DNA of 64,000 nucleotides from NCBI RefSeq assembly GCF_011386835.1, contig NC_088795.1, positions 98,268,434 through 98,332,433 of the forward strand, given 5' to 3'. Both the position numbers and the translations under genes were made by a program. Below, in pieces: positions 1 through 13,429 of the stretch (position 1 is its first letter; every line of letters begins with the position of its first letter). The notes below the pieces were generated by a model, which ran no database searches, was not told the DNA's origin, and saw nothing but the letters and a program-made list of their open reading frames with translations. This DNA comes from Chrysemys picta bellii (Eukaryota; Chordata; Testudines; Emydidae).

Positions 1-84
1 GCTCCTGCGTGCTCTACTTAAAAAGAGACAGCACTTCCCCGCCCCTCATCCACACTCTTCCCCCCAACACACTCTTCCCTCCCC

Positions 85-215
85 CAACACCAAAAAAATA
101 TTTCAATAAATGGTATTCTCTTATTGTTTAACAGTGTGATTAAAACTGTGATTATTCGTGACTTTTTTAATCTTGTGATTTTTTTTTTAATCATTTGACA
201 TCCCTACTGTCAGCA
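85..215. repeat. AT-rich interspersed repeat fragment (possible MITE end)
   Basis: The stretch contains the repeated theme 'tgtgatt...taatc' and ends TTTGACATCCCTAC. It resembles the end of a common reptile DNA-transposon-derived repeat in which alternating ATTAATCG-like words lead to a TTTGACAGCCCTA terminus. Recognition is by eye; family and boundaries are uncertain. Confidence 0.35.
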
Positions 216-1535
216 AATATCAGTGAAACCGATCGGTAATTACATGAATACATTCTACTGTTGCCTAGAGGGACCAATCTGGTTATCATCTTCATTATTC
301 TAGCTGCTGTATAAACCTAGTAGAAAGCTAGTGTCTGCCCCAGAGAGCATACAATGTACTTTCTGGGCCTTTGCTTTTCCTTTGACAGAGTCTAATGCAG
401 CAGTGAGTGCAAGAGGGGAGAATAAGGGCCTCTGGGGGGGGAAAAAAAAAATAGTCAGAGCCAGTCAGCCACTCAACTGAGGAATGGTGTGTATATATTA
501 TATATCAAATAAAGAAAAGGGATCTGGAAAAACAGTGCTCTGTAGATGAAGTCCAGAACCTTCCTGTGCTGCTATGAGGCAGAACAAACTGACTGGCTGG
601 CTCTCCAGTAGGAGGACAATACTCCGTCAGTGATGAAGAGATCTGGTTGTGCTCCTTAAGTTCCATGGAGACAGAAAATCCATCATGTAGGTAAATGGAA
701 CCAGTCTGAACAAAAATAGTTTGATTTTCCCCCATCCCAGAGATTTGTCTTCTGATGTGAGTTCTGCAGTTCATGAAGGCATGAAACCAGACCCGCAGGT
801 GCTATATATGGCAGCTCTATCAGGTTAGCCAAGCCAATAGGAGCTTACCTGAACTTGCCTCAGCTGAAAGTTATTTTTTTACTTTACTACTTCTTGTACA
901 GCATGTAGTACCAAGTCGTCTATAGACTATAAATGGCATGAGAAAGCTGCACAATAGACTTACAAAGGTAAAAAGAGAATCTGATACAACTGAGAAGTGC
1001 AAGTGATTCTTTCTTAGCAGAGGATTGCAGCTTACCCTTCAATTAGTTCCTCTCATCTCGTTTAATAATCATGTCTAAACTTAACACTGCAGGTGGAGAG
1101 AGAAGGAAGAACATGTTATCAGCCAAGTTACTCTTAATATTTAGTACTTCTATGCTTTATATCTCCCAAGACTCCAGGCAGGAAGATCTTCTGTACAAAT
1201 GTTAGGGTACAATCTGTTTCTTTAATATTGTAAAGAACCAAAACCCAGAAAGAGAGACTTACTTTGGAGCTTGATATTTTGTTTTAGAGCATTTATTAAA
1301 ATTGGTGTGCTGGAGGGAAACTGAGGCACAGCTGATCCTGACAGGGAAAGGAGGATGCGAACATTTCCAACTCACATGGAAATCAAGGTACCATGACAGT
1401 TGAGAGGCACAACATTTGACCATTCTCCTTTGAGACAGAAAACATAAGTTTAAAAGAATTCTACCCAACAAGGCTCCGGATAGTTCAGGTTTGTAATTAG
1501 ATACTGATCTCCATGCTCCATCTGGACTCCTGCCC
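216..1535. other. No recognisable feature
   Basis: AT-rich intronic sequence with a G/A run near 437-450. No coding or repeat feature could be supported. Confidence 0.5.
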
Positions 1536-1540
1536 TGGTC

Positions 1541-2165
1541 AGGTAGGGTTGCCAACTTTCTAATCGCACAAAACCGAATACTCTTGCTGTTCCCTCTGCC
1601 CCACCCCTTCCCCATTGCTCTGCCCCTGCCCTACCCCTTCTCCAAGGCCCCCACACCCACTCACTCCATGTCCCCTCCCTCCTTCACTCACTCTCCCCCA
1701 CCCTCACTCACTTTCACTGGGCTGGGGGGGTTGGTGCAGGAGGGGTGAGGCGGGCTCTCGAGTGCAGGCTGGGGCCGAGGGGTTTGGAATGCAGGAAGGG
1801 GCTCAGGATAGGGGGTTGGGGTACAGGCTCCGGGAGGGAGTTAGGGTATGGGAGGTGGTTCTCACCTGGGGCAGAGGGTTGAGGTGCATGAGGAGGTGAG
1901 GGGTGCGGGCTCCAGCTGGGCGGCGCTTACCTTGGATGGCTCCCGGAAGTGGCCAACATGTCCGGCTCCTAGGCAGAGGGACCAGGGGGCTGCAGAGCCA
2001 GCACTTGGGGCGGGGGCAGTGCACGGAGCCCCCGTGGCTGCTCCTACGCCGAGGAGCCAGACATGCCAGCCGCTGCCAGGAGCCGCACAGAGCATGCCTT
2101 ATATCCCCGCTGTGCTGCCAAACAGACTTTTAGCAGCCCGGTCAGTGGTGCTGACCAGTTTCAGC
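1541..2165. repeat. GC-rich interspersed repeat beginning GGTTGCCAACTTTC
   Basis: Starts near AGGGTTGCCAACTTTCTAAT, then a long C-rich/CTCACT section and a G-rich section, ending near CAGCCCGGTCAGTGG. Composition changes sharply at both sides. I recall the same word order as a multi-copy GC-rich repeat of turtles, probably a non-autonomous DNA transposon. The overlapping open frames on both strands here arise from composition. Confidence 0.5.
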
Positions 2166-2339
2166 AGAGAAATCAAGAACTGAGCAGATATGTAGAAAGT
2201 TAGATATTCTGCAGCCCTGAGAGGTAGTGTCTCCAGGCCAGGGATTGATATGTGTTGGTCAGGCAGCGTGGGAGGGCCTGCAGTGATTGCAGCCTGTTTT
2301 GGAACTCTGTTTTGAGGAGTTATAACTGTGTTAAAAAAG

Positions 2340-2586
2340 AGTTCATGGACGATAGGTCCATCGATGGCTGTTAGCCAAGACGGTCAGTGATGCAACCCCA
2401 TGCTCTAGGTGTCCCTAAACCTCTGATTGCCAGAAGCTGGGACTGGATGACAGGAGAGGAATCACTGGATAATTGCCCTGTTCTGTTCATTCCCTCTGAA
2501 GCATCTAGTATCCTGTCTTCCGACAGGTGCCAAGCTAGATGGACTATAGGAATGGCTCTACTTGGCCAGACCAATGTTCTGACTCC
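2340..2586 (+). mobile_element. CR1-like LINE 3' UTR fragment
   Basis: The segment (ATAGGTCCATCGATGGC, then CTAAACCTCTGATTGCCAG, CCCTGTTCTGTTCATTCCC) closely parallels 7000-7225, where it follows decayed reverse-transcriptase sequence. The two copies are independent insertions of the 3' end of one old CR1-type family. Confidence 0.65.
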
Positions 2587-4800
2587 ATTCTCTACAGATG
2601 GAGATCAAGCACTCTTACGAAGACCAAATTCTTACCAAAAAAAAAAAAAAAAAAAATCCTTCCCTCCTACAATATAGAAAAGCAGACAGACATTCTCCAA
2701 AACAAATGCCAGCAACATAGCACAACCCCAGTGCTGGGATTGCCAACTCATGCATCACACCACACTTGTCCTCTCACTGCCTGTTTCATTGTGTTCTTGC
2801 CAGCCAGGAGCAAAAGGAACAAATCCCCCAGAACACTGTGAAAATATATAATTTCCAGATACAGCAACAAAGAAAAATGGGGGGGGGTGCAGACTGCCTG
2901 CTCCCATGTAAGTCCCACAGAAGATGACTTAGTGAGGAGTTTGCCAGTTATTTATTCTGTATTGCTCTTAGCCAGACTAAACAAAAAAAAAAAAAAAAAG
3001 AATATCAATGGAGTCAGTTTCATTTTCAAGTTCTTCTTGCTGAAATGTTTTAGTTGCAAACCCCATAGGGGAATATTTACTATAAAAAAAGAAAAAAATA
3101 AACCTATTTACACTGGATTTTCTTCACAACAGTCACATTTCTGTTGTATTATGTTTTATACAAGCCTGTTTTTACAAAAAAGATGTAGTTTGGGCCTCAA
3201 AATTTATATCAAAGGTGTCTCTTATTACGATTAGTTTAACAAATTAATAAATTTACGATAGTCATTTTCTAAATTCTTGTGTTTATAGAATGTTTTCTAA
3301 GGTTTTAAAAATTCACCCAAGCCTGGAACTGAAGGCAAAACTGTTGGAATGTTAGTCAAAGGCCGTCTCACGTTTGAGCTGAGATAGGTAGAAAAGAACA
3401 CAGCATGTGTCAGCTGATGAGCATGCTGGAAATGGATTGCCTGTTGGAAAGAACATCAGTTCTTCAGCCCACCTAGTCATTGTTTATTCTTTTAATAATG
3501 AAAACCACCTTTGTTTTCCCCCTTCCACACCCACAATCATTCCATTTGAGAGTCACTCAACAGAAGCCTATCAGATTCGTATAATGCATTCGGGTTAGCA
3601 GATAACTGGAACAAACTGACAAGTCATGAAAAGGGTAACTTACCAATACATTAAAAATACTCTTCCTAGCATTTGGTAGTAAGTTATAGGTATAATCTGT
3701 GTGAAAAGTGCTCCTAGGACTGAAGAAGTACCTGTAGCTGTAGGGGGGAGTCAGATGTATGCCATCAGAAACAGAACAGGCAAGGATATACATGGTTAGT
3801 GCACGCTACATCAGACAAGAAGTCTAAACCTAACAAGAAATGAATTAGACCAGAAATAGATTTTGAGTGAATGCATACACCTCAATCAGGGTTCTTCCTT
3901 TTTACCTGCTTATTGGTGACAAGAGACACGCAAGGAAACAAAGCTTCTCCAATTTGGATCAGTTCCAGGACAGAACAAACTACTGATTCAGAATACAACT
4001 GAATCTTGTTTTTAAATTAGAAATGGGATACCTATACTTTAGTCAAAAAAACTTGTTAAATTTCATCATGGGGCTAATCAATACAAGTACAGAATTGTCT
4101 TTCAGGGGCAACTGTTACTTGCCCATTTGCCCAAGAGTGAAAGTTGCAAGAAAGCTCCAGTGACTTATGATATGTGACCTAAACCTAATACCAGGAGCCT
4201 GTAATGCCCAGAACGCCCCAAGAGCAAGTGATTTTTTTTAATCAAAATCTGCATTTAAGATTCTGGCTGGGGAATATGATAAAAGTAAAACAGGGACACA
4301 AATATGGACCTCCAGGATTTGTCAACTTAATGATCAAGCCAGAACTCCAAATACTGAGATACAGAGCAAATTAATGTATTGTAAGTACGGTAGAGAGTTA
4401 CTGGTTTAATAGTCTTGACAAATGGCACACAAAGTGTGCTGGAGACTCCTGGCAGAGCTCAGATGGCAGAAAGCCATTAATGCCAGTGAATAATTGTTAC
4501 TAAGAGTATCAGTAACAAAACAAATGTCAAGACAAAAATTATTTTGAGCTTGCTATAAAAATGATTACCTATGATAATAAAGAGCTATGTATCCGCCCAG
4601 TGTAAAGAGAGGAGTGGGATGGGGAGGGGGGAAGTCATTGTCAAAATCTACTAACGGGTTCTTGCATGCCTTGCTCAGCCAAGATTCCCACCGATATCAA
4701 CAGGTACCTCAGCTCAGCACGGAGTGTTGAACTGGACCCAAACATCATGTCATTTTCTTTTTTTATTCTGAGACAAGATCACTGCCCTGCCACACCCTTT
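2587..4800. other. No gene; two A-rich tracts
   Basis: A-runs lie at about 2638-2656 and 2982-2998. Otherwise AT-rich sequence without recognisable coding, RNA or repeat features. Confidence 0.5.
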
Positions 4801-4804
4801 GCCA

Positions 4805-5175
4805 CGAGTAAGGGCTACTCATGAGCATTCTTACTGAAACTGGGGAGACCATAGGTGCAGACTCCATGGCATGGCTAGAGCACTCATGGAAGAAAAAAAA
4901 AAAAAAAAAAAATTAGTGGGTGCTTAATACCAACCGGCAGCCAGCTCTCCCCCCTCCCTCCCACAGTGCCTCCTGCGATCAGTTGTTCCACGGCATGCAG
5001 AAGGCACGGGGGGGGGGGGGGGAGGAGGAACAGGGTGTACTCAGGGGAGGGGGAGGGGGCGGAACTGGGCAGAGGCAAAATGGGGGTGGAAAGAGGCGGG
5101 TCAAGGGGGGGGATTGGGAGAAGGGGCAGAGTGGGGCCTGCGGTGGATTTGGGGGGTTGAGCGCACCTGGAGGAA
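4805..5175. repeat. G-rich interspersed repeat with long G runs
   Basis: An A tract (about 4892-4911) is followed by CAGCCAGCTCTCCCC, GATCAGTTGTTCCACGGC and then long G runs near 5009-5022, 5043-5061 and 5105-5112. I recall this order as a common GC-rich turtle repeat. The G runs could form quadruplexes. Open frames on both strands are low-complexity artefacts. Confidence 0.45.
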
Positions 5176-5990
5176 GCCGGTGCCTGTGGGTGAGACTGCT
5201 CATATGAGCAAGGGTGGCAGGACATGTGTTACTGGGGACCAGATCACCATGTGTTACTGAACATGAGCTACCACACCTTCTGCCAGCTACTAAATTGCCT
5301 TTTAAATTTAGGATTACAAAGATGTGGGAGGAGAAAGGAAAGAGGATTTTTTAGTTTGGGTTTTGTTTGTTTCTTTTCTTTCCCCCCCCCCCCCGCAAAA
5401 GGGGGGCAGTTAAAGACAGGTAGAGTTAACTCTGCAGTTTCATCTACTCTATGCTGATTTATTTATTTTTGACATAACAGTGGGAGATGTGGAGAGTGAG
5501 TCCAAATTCACGCACACCTTCACTACCTCGATTTTTTTAAAGGTTGGGAATAAATGTAAGGTTACATCTTTAAAAATCAAACACGAAGTCCTAGCATTAG
5601 ATTATATATACTTAAAAATTTAAACAATGAACGAAGATACATTTTAGAGCAAATATGAGTTCATGCAGGTTCACGGAAGTTATAGTGCAATAGAGAAGAC
5701 TTATAAGGCCACCTCATCCAGCTAACCGGAGACATGTTGGATGTAAAGTTATATGACATTGTTCACAAAACAGACAGTAGCAAACAGAAGCATCACCACA
5801 TGGCATGTGATTCTGGCCAAATCTTCACATGGATAACAGCCGCTTTTCTATGTGGCTGAAAAAGGTCTGAGTCTATGATATTCTCTCTTAAATAATTACA
5901 TTCCAGATCGTGCTAGCTCTTGAAGAGCTCTATCCCATGCCAAATTGTGTTTATCATCTGATCCCCAATACAATCTATTAATATTCTTAT
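5176..5990. other. No recognisable feature; C homopolymer
   Basis: Contains a C-run near 5383-5394. Otherwise nothing identifiable. Confidence 0.45.
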
Positions 5991-5994
5991 TTTA

Positions 5995-7235
5995 CACTGT
6001 AGTTGCACTTTCTGAAACCCTTTAACAAGGTCTCCCACCAAAGGCTCATAAGGAAAGTAGGCAGTCCTGGGATAAGAGGGAAGGTCCTCTACTGGTTAAA
6101 AGATAGGAGACACAGGGTAGGAATAAATGGTCAGTTTTCAGAGTGGAGAGAGAAAAAAATTGCAGGTTCCCCAGGGATCAACACTGGGACAAGCTCTGTT
6201 CAGCATATTCATAAATGATCTGAAAACGGGGGTAAACAGTGAGGTGGCAACATTTGCAGAGGATACAAAATTATTCAAGATAGCTAAGCCAAAACTGACT
6301 GTGAAGAGTTACAAAGGGATCTCACTAAACTGGGTGATTGAATTTCATTTGACATTTTGTTGCCCAATGTTGATAAATGCAAAGTAATGCACATTTGGGT
6401 GTAAATTAGTTGTTACCATTCAAGAAAGATCTTGGAGTCTTTGTGAGTAGTTCTCTGAAAACATCTGCTCAATGGGCAACGGCAGTCAAAAAAGCTAACA
6501 ACATTAGGAACCATTAGGTAAGGGATAGATAGTAAGACAGAAAATATAATGCCACTATATAAATCCATGGTACACCTGCACCTTGAATACTGAGTGTTGC
6601 TCTGATTACCCCAATCTCAAAAGAGATACATTAGAATTGGAAAAAGTACAGAGAAGGGCAACAACAATCTTTAGGGATATGGAAGAGCTTCCACACAAGG
6701 AGAGAGAAAAAGACTGGGACTGTTCAGCGTAGAAAAGAGATGACTAAGAGGGGCTATGGTAGAAGTCAAGGATAATGTAGAGAAAGTAAATAAGGAAGGG
6801 TTATTTACCTCTTCACATAACACGAGAACCAGGGTTCACCCAATGAAATTAATAGGCCGCAAGTTTAAAACCAACAAAAGGAAGTATTTCTTCATACTGT
6901 ACCCAGTCAACTCATTGGAACTTGTTGCCAAGGGATGTTGTGAAAGCCAAAACTGTAACTGGGTTCAAAAAAGAATAAGGTAATGGAGGAAGGTCCTTCA
7001 TGGAGGAAGGTCCATCAATGGCAATTAGCCAAGATGGCCAGGGGCATAACCCCATGCTCTGGCCATCCCTAAACCTCTGACTGCCAGAAGCTGGGACTGG
7101 AGACAGGGGATGGATCACTGCATAATTGCCCTGTTCTGTTCATTCCCTCTGAAGCATCAAGATCGGCCACTGTTGGAAGACTCTGCTAGATGGAGCATTG
7201 TTCTGAGCCAGTATGGCCATTCTTATCTTCTTATT
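5995..7235 (+). mobile_element. Decayed CR1-type LINE (RT C-terminal half plus 3' UTR)
   Basis: Two overlapping frames carry RT remnants: KPFNKVSHQRLIRKV and GIRGKVLYWLKDR at 6003-6218, then the shifted frame with STLGQALFSIFINDLKTG and TFAEDTKLF (the FADD-type catalytic block, here AED) at 6127-6387. Remnants of the C-terminal region follow: AVKKANNI-like at 6485-6510, LHLEY-like near 6580, and IGRKFKTNKRKYFF near 6860. Many frameshifts and stops show it is an old fossil. The 3' UTR (7000-7230) matches the fragment at 2340-2586. Confidence 0.8.
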
Positions 7236-8300
7236 TACTTCGTCACATCAGATTTGGAACTGCTTGGAACGAGGCGGAGCAGGGTGAACACTACTAAATG
7301 TTCATTGATCAGAAGTTTAGGATATAGTGGTTGCTTTGAGCCCAGACTCAACCCCTCCCCCCTTTGGTTGAGCTCCAAGGAGCAGTAGAGGAGATGAGAG
7401 CTCTGGAACTATATTAAATAAATGCTGGTTCCTGCGATACACAGGACACCCACACCACATCAAGACTTGCACCACTAAAGAAGCCTTCAGTTCCTCAAAC
7501 AGCACCAGAGGGAGCAGACATGCAGCAATCTAGGGACATTCTTACAGCAAAAATTCTAAAAGCATATGGGAGCAGTAGAAGACATCAAAATGGGGATGCG
7601 GGAGCAGCAGAGGAGGAAATGGACTCAACTTCAGGAGAAAAAAAAAAAATCAAACAGAACAAAATGCACACGCACTCTTCAAGATAACTGCCCACAAGGA
7701 GACTCCCGTAAATTATAAAATGCATTCAACGTTCAAAACACTGATATAGAATATACACAGGTGACATCCATGTAATTAAAATGCATCAAGCAGGCAAGCA
7801 AACAAAACATCTTTGATCACCTCATCTGCTCTCTACCCATTAACTCGTCTACCAATATTCTTTATCTCAGGGTCGCTCCAGTTTGTAACCATGCTGAATA
7901 CAAAACCCTAGATGTTGTCCACAAAGAGTTACAGTAGCCCAGAGCTCTGGCCAGGCAATAAATAGACCTAGAACCAGTTGTCGGACATATAACACATCAG
8001 GAATAGAAAAAGGTGCTTTGTATTTAGAAAGCCAGGAATCCCTCCTTGCCAAAAGTACTCACTCCTTTGGACCTGGTAGGTCACACCACATTCAAACATT
8101 ATGAAAAGGAGAACTATTTTAGAGTGTAAAAATCTACCCAAGACTCATTAGTTATAAATTCCCTTCCGTCTAAGAATTTAAATTTGGACTTCTAATACTA
8201 CAAGAAACAGCTTTTAAAAAGTAGGGCTATGTAAACAGCCCAATATACGGTTTAAAATGCAACTATTTACAAAATGTTTTAGTGGCACTCCTATGAATGT
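7236..8300. other. No recognisable feature
   Basis: No coding, RNA or repeat assignment. An A-tract lies near 7639-7648. Confidence 0.45.
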
Positions 8301-8304
8301 AATT

Positions 8305-8995
8305 AAGAACACAGGAACTGCCATACAGGATCAGTGTTCCATCTAGCCTGGTACCACTGTTAGGGCAAGGACAGGAATCCTATGCTTCAGGAAAAAGTGT
8401 AAGAGACGCATAGTGGCCAACTATTAAATAACCACCTCTCTCCAGGCTCCCCCAGGGGAGTTTCTTCCTAATCTCACTGAAATGTTGTCTTAGTCCCTGA
8501 AACATGAGGGTTTTTCAGGTTTGTTTTTTTTGTTTTTGTTTTTTTTTTAAAGCCCTCTCTAATGACATTGAGGATGTTCTCCGTCCCCATATGAGTGTCT
8601 AATTCTTTTTTAATCCTACCATTTTTGGCCTCAATAGATTTCCAATAGCAATGAGTGCATAGACTAGTTATGCCTTGATTTTAAAAGTATTTTAGTTTCA
8701 GTTTTAACTTTGCAGCCTTCTTTGTGCTTGTACAAATGAGTGAAAAATAGGAGCATACAATTTAGCTGCTCCATGCCATTCATTATCTGGCGTATCTCCA
8801 CACTAAACACAGTCCTGATCTTTTTAAGTCTCTTTGTATGGAGCTCTCTCCATAGCTCTAAGTGTCTGTTGCCCATTTCTGAAACCCAACCCAATCCCCT
8901 TATTGACATAGGTTTGCCAGAACTGAACACAATATTCCAAGGAAGAAAATATGGTAAGAGAAGAACATCTATACTGATCTCCAAGAAGAGAGGAT
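8305..8995 (-). mobile_element. Decayed CR1-type LINE, 3' portion
   Basis: The plus strand starts GAACTGCCATACAGGATCAG, VTCCATCTAGCC-like words follow, and it runs to the RT C-terminal region (reverse of CCCATTTCTGAAACCCAACC through AACTGAACACAATATTCC, the tract that in intact copies encodes 'EYCVQFW'). The minus-strand frame at 8824-9048 still shows [14 protein letters not shown]. It belongs to the same old family as 5995-7235, inserted in the opposite orientation. Confidence 0.7.
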
Positions 8996-9453
8996 GGTAC
9001 CAATAACCCATACATTCCTCTCCCCTCTACAACGCCTAACCAAAGCACAGGTGTTCATTCACATCCCCTTTTGGCTCCTTTCATGCTCACTAAAGAGTGC
9101 AGCTCCTGTAAGACCTGTGCTGCCAGAAAATCTCCACTGCTCTAGAACAGTTAGTGCTGGCCATTAAGGCTCCCACTTCTCTAGGTGATCTATATAGGGG
9201 CACATCTCTGCAATGCACAAATCCAGAAGGATGATTGGGGCCTAATTCAGGCACAAAATTCCAGTGGGAGATAGCCATTCTGTGCCTCACCTATTTCCCC
9301 CCTCCTGCGTCTGCCATCTCCACACTTATGAAAAATGATCTTCTGTTGGGTCACAGAAAAGGAGCAGACAATGATGCTAGGAGGCCTCCTCTACACCTTC
9401 AGTTCAGAGGGTCAATTTCTACCAAAATAATTAACCTGTTTGTGCTATTTCTA

Positions 9454-9577
9454 CAGTGACCAGATGTCCCTATAAAATTGGGATAAGTCCCAATATTCAG
9501 GGCTTTTTTTTGTATAGGTGCCTATTACCCCCGACTCCCTGTCCCAATTTTTCATACTTGGTATCTGGTCACCCTAG
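9454..9577. repeat. Short palindromic MITE, copy 1
   Basis: Ends are inverted repeats: GTGACCAGATGTCCC on the left and TATCTGGTCACCCTA on the right, about 124 bp, with internal GGGAC/GTCCC repeats. A second copy in the opposite orientation lies at 25060-25185, so the unit is dispersed. Confidence 0.75.
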
Positions 9578-10490
9578 CTATTTCTTACTTGGGAGATACC
9601 AGCACTGATAGCAAAACAAAAACCAAAAACATATGCCACACAACCAGCTTTTCATACAATTTGAGCCTATACATAGATTTCATGAAGTTAGCCATAAGCC
9701 TTTGATCTGCTAATTTCAGGGGTCTTTATGGAGGAAGATGGAACACTTTTTAAAAAATACATAATCCTTAGATGAAAAGAAAAATCCAATGTGCTCTCTT
9801 CCAAAAAGTATATGTTATGTTGCAGGCTGTCAGATTTTTTTCAAAAAAGGAATTAACCACTATTTGAAGAATAAGCAGACGTGGATTCAAGGCAGATTCC
9901 ACATTTTGGTGAAAGATTGTGTTTTAAATTGGGTGAGAACCAAAAATAAACATTTCATTTTTTAAGCAAATGGTAATAATATCTAAGAGCTCAGAAAAAT
10001 CTATAGAGAATGAAAACTTGATAAAACCCTAGAGCATTTGAAGACAAGTTCTCTACTAGATCTTTTTAATTATGTCCTCTGCCAAAAACACCTCAATATT
10101 TCATATTTTCAGTAAGTTATTGAAGAGATGTATTTTTCCCCTGAAGCGAATCACAAAACACAGATGTGTGTGAAGGTATAAAATGGCAAAAGTAACAAAT
10201 GCACTAGGCTGGGTTTTTCTACTTTTAAAAAGTAAAGCTGTTTTTGCTTAACATTCTCTGAGAAGTCTTAAGCACTGAATGCACCCCTCATTCTACAAGT
10301 GTGGAGATATAAATTAATCCAGCTACAGAGTTATTGCAAAAGACCACCACCCATGAATGAACATCTGAAAAACGTAGTGGTCTGTTGCCTGGAATATATT
10401 CATGTCAAAAAAAAGGAGGAGGGGGTGTGGAGCAGAGAGGGGAGGAAGGGAAGTTACTTGGCAAAGCTACTCGTGACTAGGGTATTTCTA
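9578..10490. other. No recognisable feature
   Basis: AT-rich intronic sequence without supportable features. Confidence 0.45.
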
Positions 10491-10496
10491 CATTGC

Positions 10497-10497
<1 letters not shown>

Positions 10498-10548
<51 letters not shown>
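10498..10548 (+). repeat. (CA)n microsatellite
   Basis: An uninterrupted CA dinucleotide run of about 25 units. Confidence 0.97.
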
Positions 10549-10551
<3 letters not shown>

Positions 10552-11935
10552 GCAAGTCTAAGAACCTGGGTCTACAGACTTGGGATTGCACTTAAAATAG
10601 TGGCGTAGACATTCCTACAAACTCAAGCAGCTTGACCAGTTTTATTTTTAACACCCTGCTCCCCCTACAATCATCTCCTCCCCAGGGATTTCTGAGCTAC
10701 CCAGCTGCGATGTGCCAATCTGGAACACTCTGAATGCCAGGAATCACTGAGGAACAGCCGCTACTTCCACTTTTAGAAGTGCCCTGCATGCCTGGGCAGT
10801 TTGAGGCTGAGATTTGAACATTCCTAGACCTAGTGCTTCCAGTGGGCAGCAAAAAAAAAAAAAAAGGTTGTAAGACTAAGGGTCCTTTCAAATTGATTTT
10901 AACTTAAGTTGGGCATTTTTTAAGCAAGTGGACTGTCAAAAATTAAACATCCAGGAAGAAACTGCACACTACATCTGTGCAGAATGATATCTCCAGGGAA
11001 AGTGAAATGGGTGCAGCGCTTAAAAAAAAAAAAAAAACACCACCATACCAGAGGTGTTTCTGGAGAGAAGAAAAATCCACAGCAAGGCTGAATCTCTGCA
11101 GACTCCTGATTAAGAGAGATTGGTTTGCCTTTTTTATTTTTATTTTAAAAGCCAAGATTTTTTTTTTATTATTATTATTTTTTAGATAAATGGTCTTTAA
11201 GCTGCCCGAACTTTTAAGATTTATGATGAATTTTCTTGTAGGGTTTCCAAAGGCTAAAATATTGAGGGGAGGTTTTCATAAAAATTTAGTGTTGTTCTTC
11301 CTAATCAGGTTAGTCACCTTTACAACTGATTCATCCTGATATTTTGCCCATCTTGTTACAGTCTTCTACAGAAGCAGCTTGTTTTCTTTAAAATCTTTCA
11401 TGAATCAACACACTAGCAAACAACACTTAGAATAAAAGTTTTGATTTTTTTTTATGTCCTAACCACAGTGTTCAAAGTCCACTTATGATTATCTCCCTGG
11501 CTTTTGGTGGCACAAAAGGAGGACATTACAACATATAGTACTGTTGCTGTCACATATATGTATTTATTTTGCTAGGCTGAATATTTAGTTTTCACATTAA
11601 CAGCCACACTCTTGGACTTTAGGAAAGTTTCAAGAGACCACATCTTGCAAAACTTTACCCATGCAAATTATCCCATTGAAAGGAATCAAACTGTTCACAT
11701 GACTGAAGATAAATCAAGGATTTCAGGATTGAACTTCTGGGATTACCACAGCAGTGGGTCAACCAATTACCCTTCCTTTCTTATTCTTCCCTTTTCCCCT
11801 CTTCTCCAAAAATGCAATCTCTCCTTAAAACAGCTCTTTGCCAAATAGCAGGATTTACCTAATGTTTCAAGGGTGTTTGTTTTTCAATTAAAAAGCTTTT
11901 GTAAGCAGAAGGCTAGAAAACAAGTTATTTATTAT
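10549..11935. other. No gene; A- and T-rich tracts
   Basis: A-tracts lie near 10849-10864 and 11021-11036, with a T-rich stretch near 11158-11182. No coding or repeat call. Confidence 0.45.
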
Positions 11936-11944
11936 TTGTATTAC

Positions 11945-12385
11945 TGTAGAACCTGGGAGCCCTATGTCTGGACCCCATTGTGCAAGATGCTGTACGAAAA
12001 TCACAGAAAAAAAAACTGTTCCTGCCCCAAAGAGCTTACACTAAGTATAAAAAAAAAGTATACGTATAAATAAAAAGACAAACAGATACAGACAGGGGAG
12101 TAATATAGCAATTTGAGATAATACTGGTCAGCACGACTGACAAGGGTCTCAGTACCCCAGCTGCCTAACCATGGTCAAGCATTTTTGTAGGGAGAGTAGG
12201 CAAAAAAGAGATGGTTTGAGAAGTGTTTTAAAGGTGGACAATGAGGTAGCTTTACAGATGTTTACAGGGAGCTCCTCCCAAGCATGAGGGGCAGCCTGGG
12301 AGAAAGCACGAAAGTATTTCTTTGTAAGTTTAACAAGCACATGATGGAGGCTGGCACCATGGGCTGATAAGAGCTTATGTTGCCT
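11945..12385. repeat. Interspersed repeat (LINE-derived type, unnamed)
   Basis: The word order GACCCCATTGTGCAAGATGC, TGCCCCAAAGAGCTTACA, GTTTACAGGGAGCTCCTCCC, AGGGGCAGCCTGGGAGAAAG is one I recognise as a multi-copy repeat in reptile genomes. Related short fragments in this window lie at 17355-17400, 19325-19480 and 39590-39690. Confidence 0.5.
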
Positions 12386-12789
12386 CCAATTTGCTATTGA
12401 TAGTAACTGATTTTTTTAATAATATCTGAATTTTAAAAAGACGAGAGAAGAATGGAGAAACATCAAGCCTTTCCCCCAAAAAATGGTTTCAGCACCTTTT
12501 GAATATTCTGCTATATTCAGATTATATTTCTCAACAACTCCGCTCCACCCACTGCACCCCCAATAAAACAAAACAAAACAAAGGCAGAGGTAGATTCTTC
12601 CCAAATGTTTACAGTTCATTCTCAGATTTCTGTCCAGTTGCTAGAATCTGTGGATTTAATGAAATGCTGGGTGGGTGGACCGTATCTTGGGAACCACTTG
12701 CTCAGATGACCCCACATTTGGGTCACTAATCCTACTCTCCCTTGAGCCATAACAAATTTCAAGACAATCCATGTGCATATACAGATATA

Positions 12790-13078
12790 GGGCTTGTCTA
12801 CACTTACATTTTATAGCGCTCTAACTTGCTGACTCAGGGGTGTGAAAAATCACCCCCATAAGCACAGCAAGTCTGAGCGCTTTAAAGCGCTAGTGTAGAC
12901 AGGCTGTAGACAGCCACGCTCCCAGCGCTCGGAGCTAATCCCCTTGTGGAGCTGGATTACCAGGAGCGCTGAGAGAGCTTTCTCCCAACGCTCGTGCGTG
13001 ACCACATTCGCACTTCAAAGCGCTGCCAAGGGAGGATTCCCGCAGCAGTGCTTTGAAGTTTCCAGTGTAGACATACCC
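12790..13078. mobile_element. Harbinger-type MITE (~289 bp)
   Basis: Bounded by GGGCTTGTCTACACT on the left and AGTGTAGACATACCC on the right, a 15-bp inverted repeat with two mismatches. Flanks are ATA and TTA, compatible with the 3-bp TWA duplications of PIF/Harbinger elements. The termini resemble those of the autonomous element at 49404-55325 (GGGTATGTCTACTCTAC). The interior repeats AGCGCT words. Confidence 0.8.
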
Positions 13079-13429
13079 TTAGAATAATCATCCTTTGAAC
13101 AGGAAGAACTTCCCAACCTTAGCTAGAGCAAAGCTGGCACTCCTCTATATTACTGTATGAAGTGAAAGGGAGAAAGAATGGAAAGGACAGAAGGAGCTCT
13201 AGACACCCATCAGCACCACTGCAGGCTCAGAGAGGTGTTAAGGGGCCTATTCATCTCAATGAGATGTACTCAAATGAAACAGAATACCCAGTGGGGACCA
13301 ATAGAACCTGAAACAATAGCTATAGAGCAGTTACATCTCATTCCTGGCAATGGGTGTTCCCACCTTTCCACCCCGTTGCTAGAGAGTTACGGATTTGTGT
13401 CACGCATACCCATTCTCAGCTCCTCACCC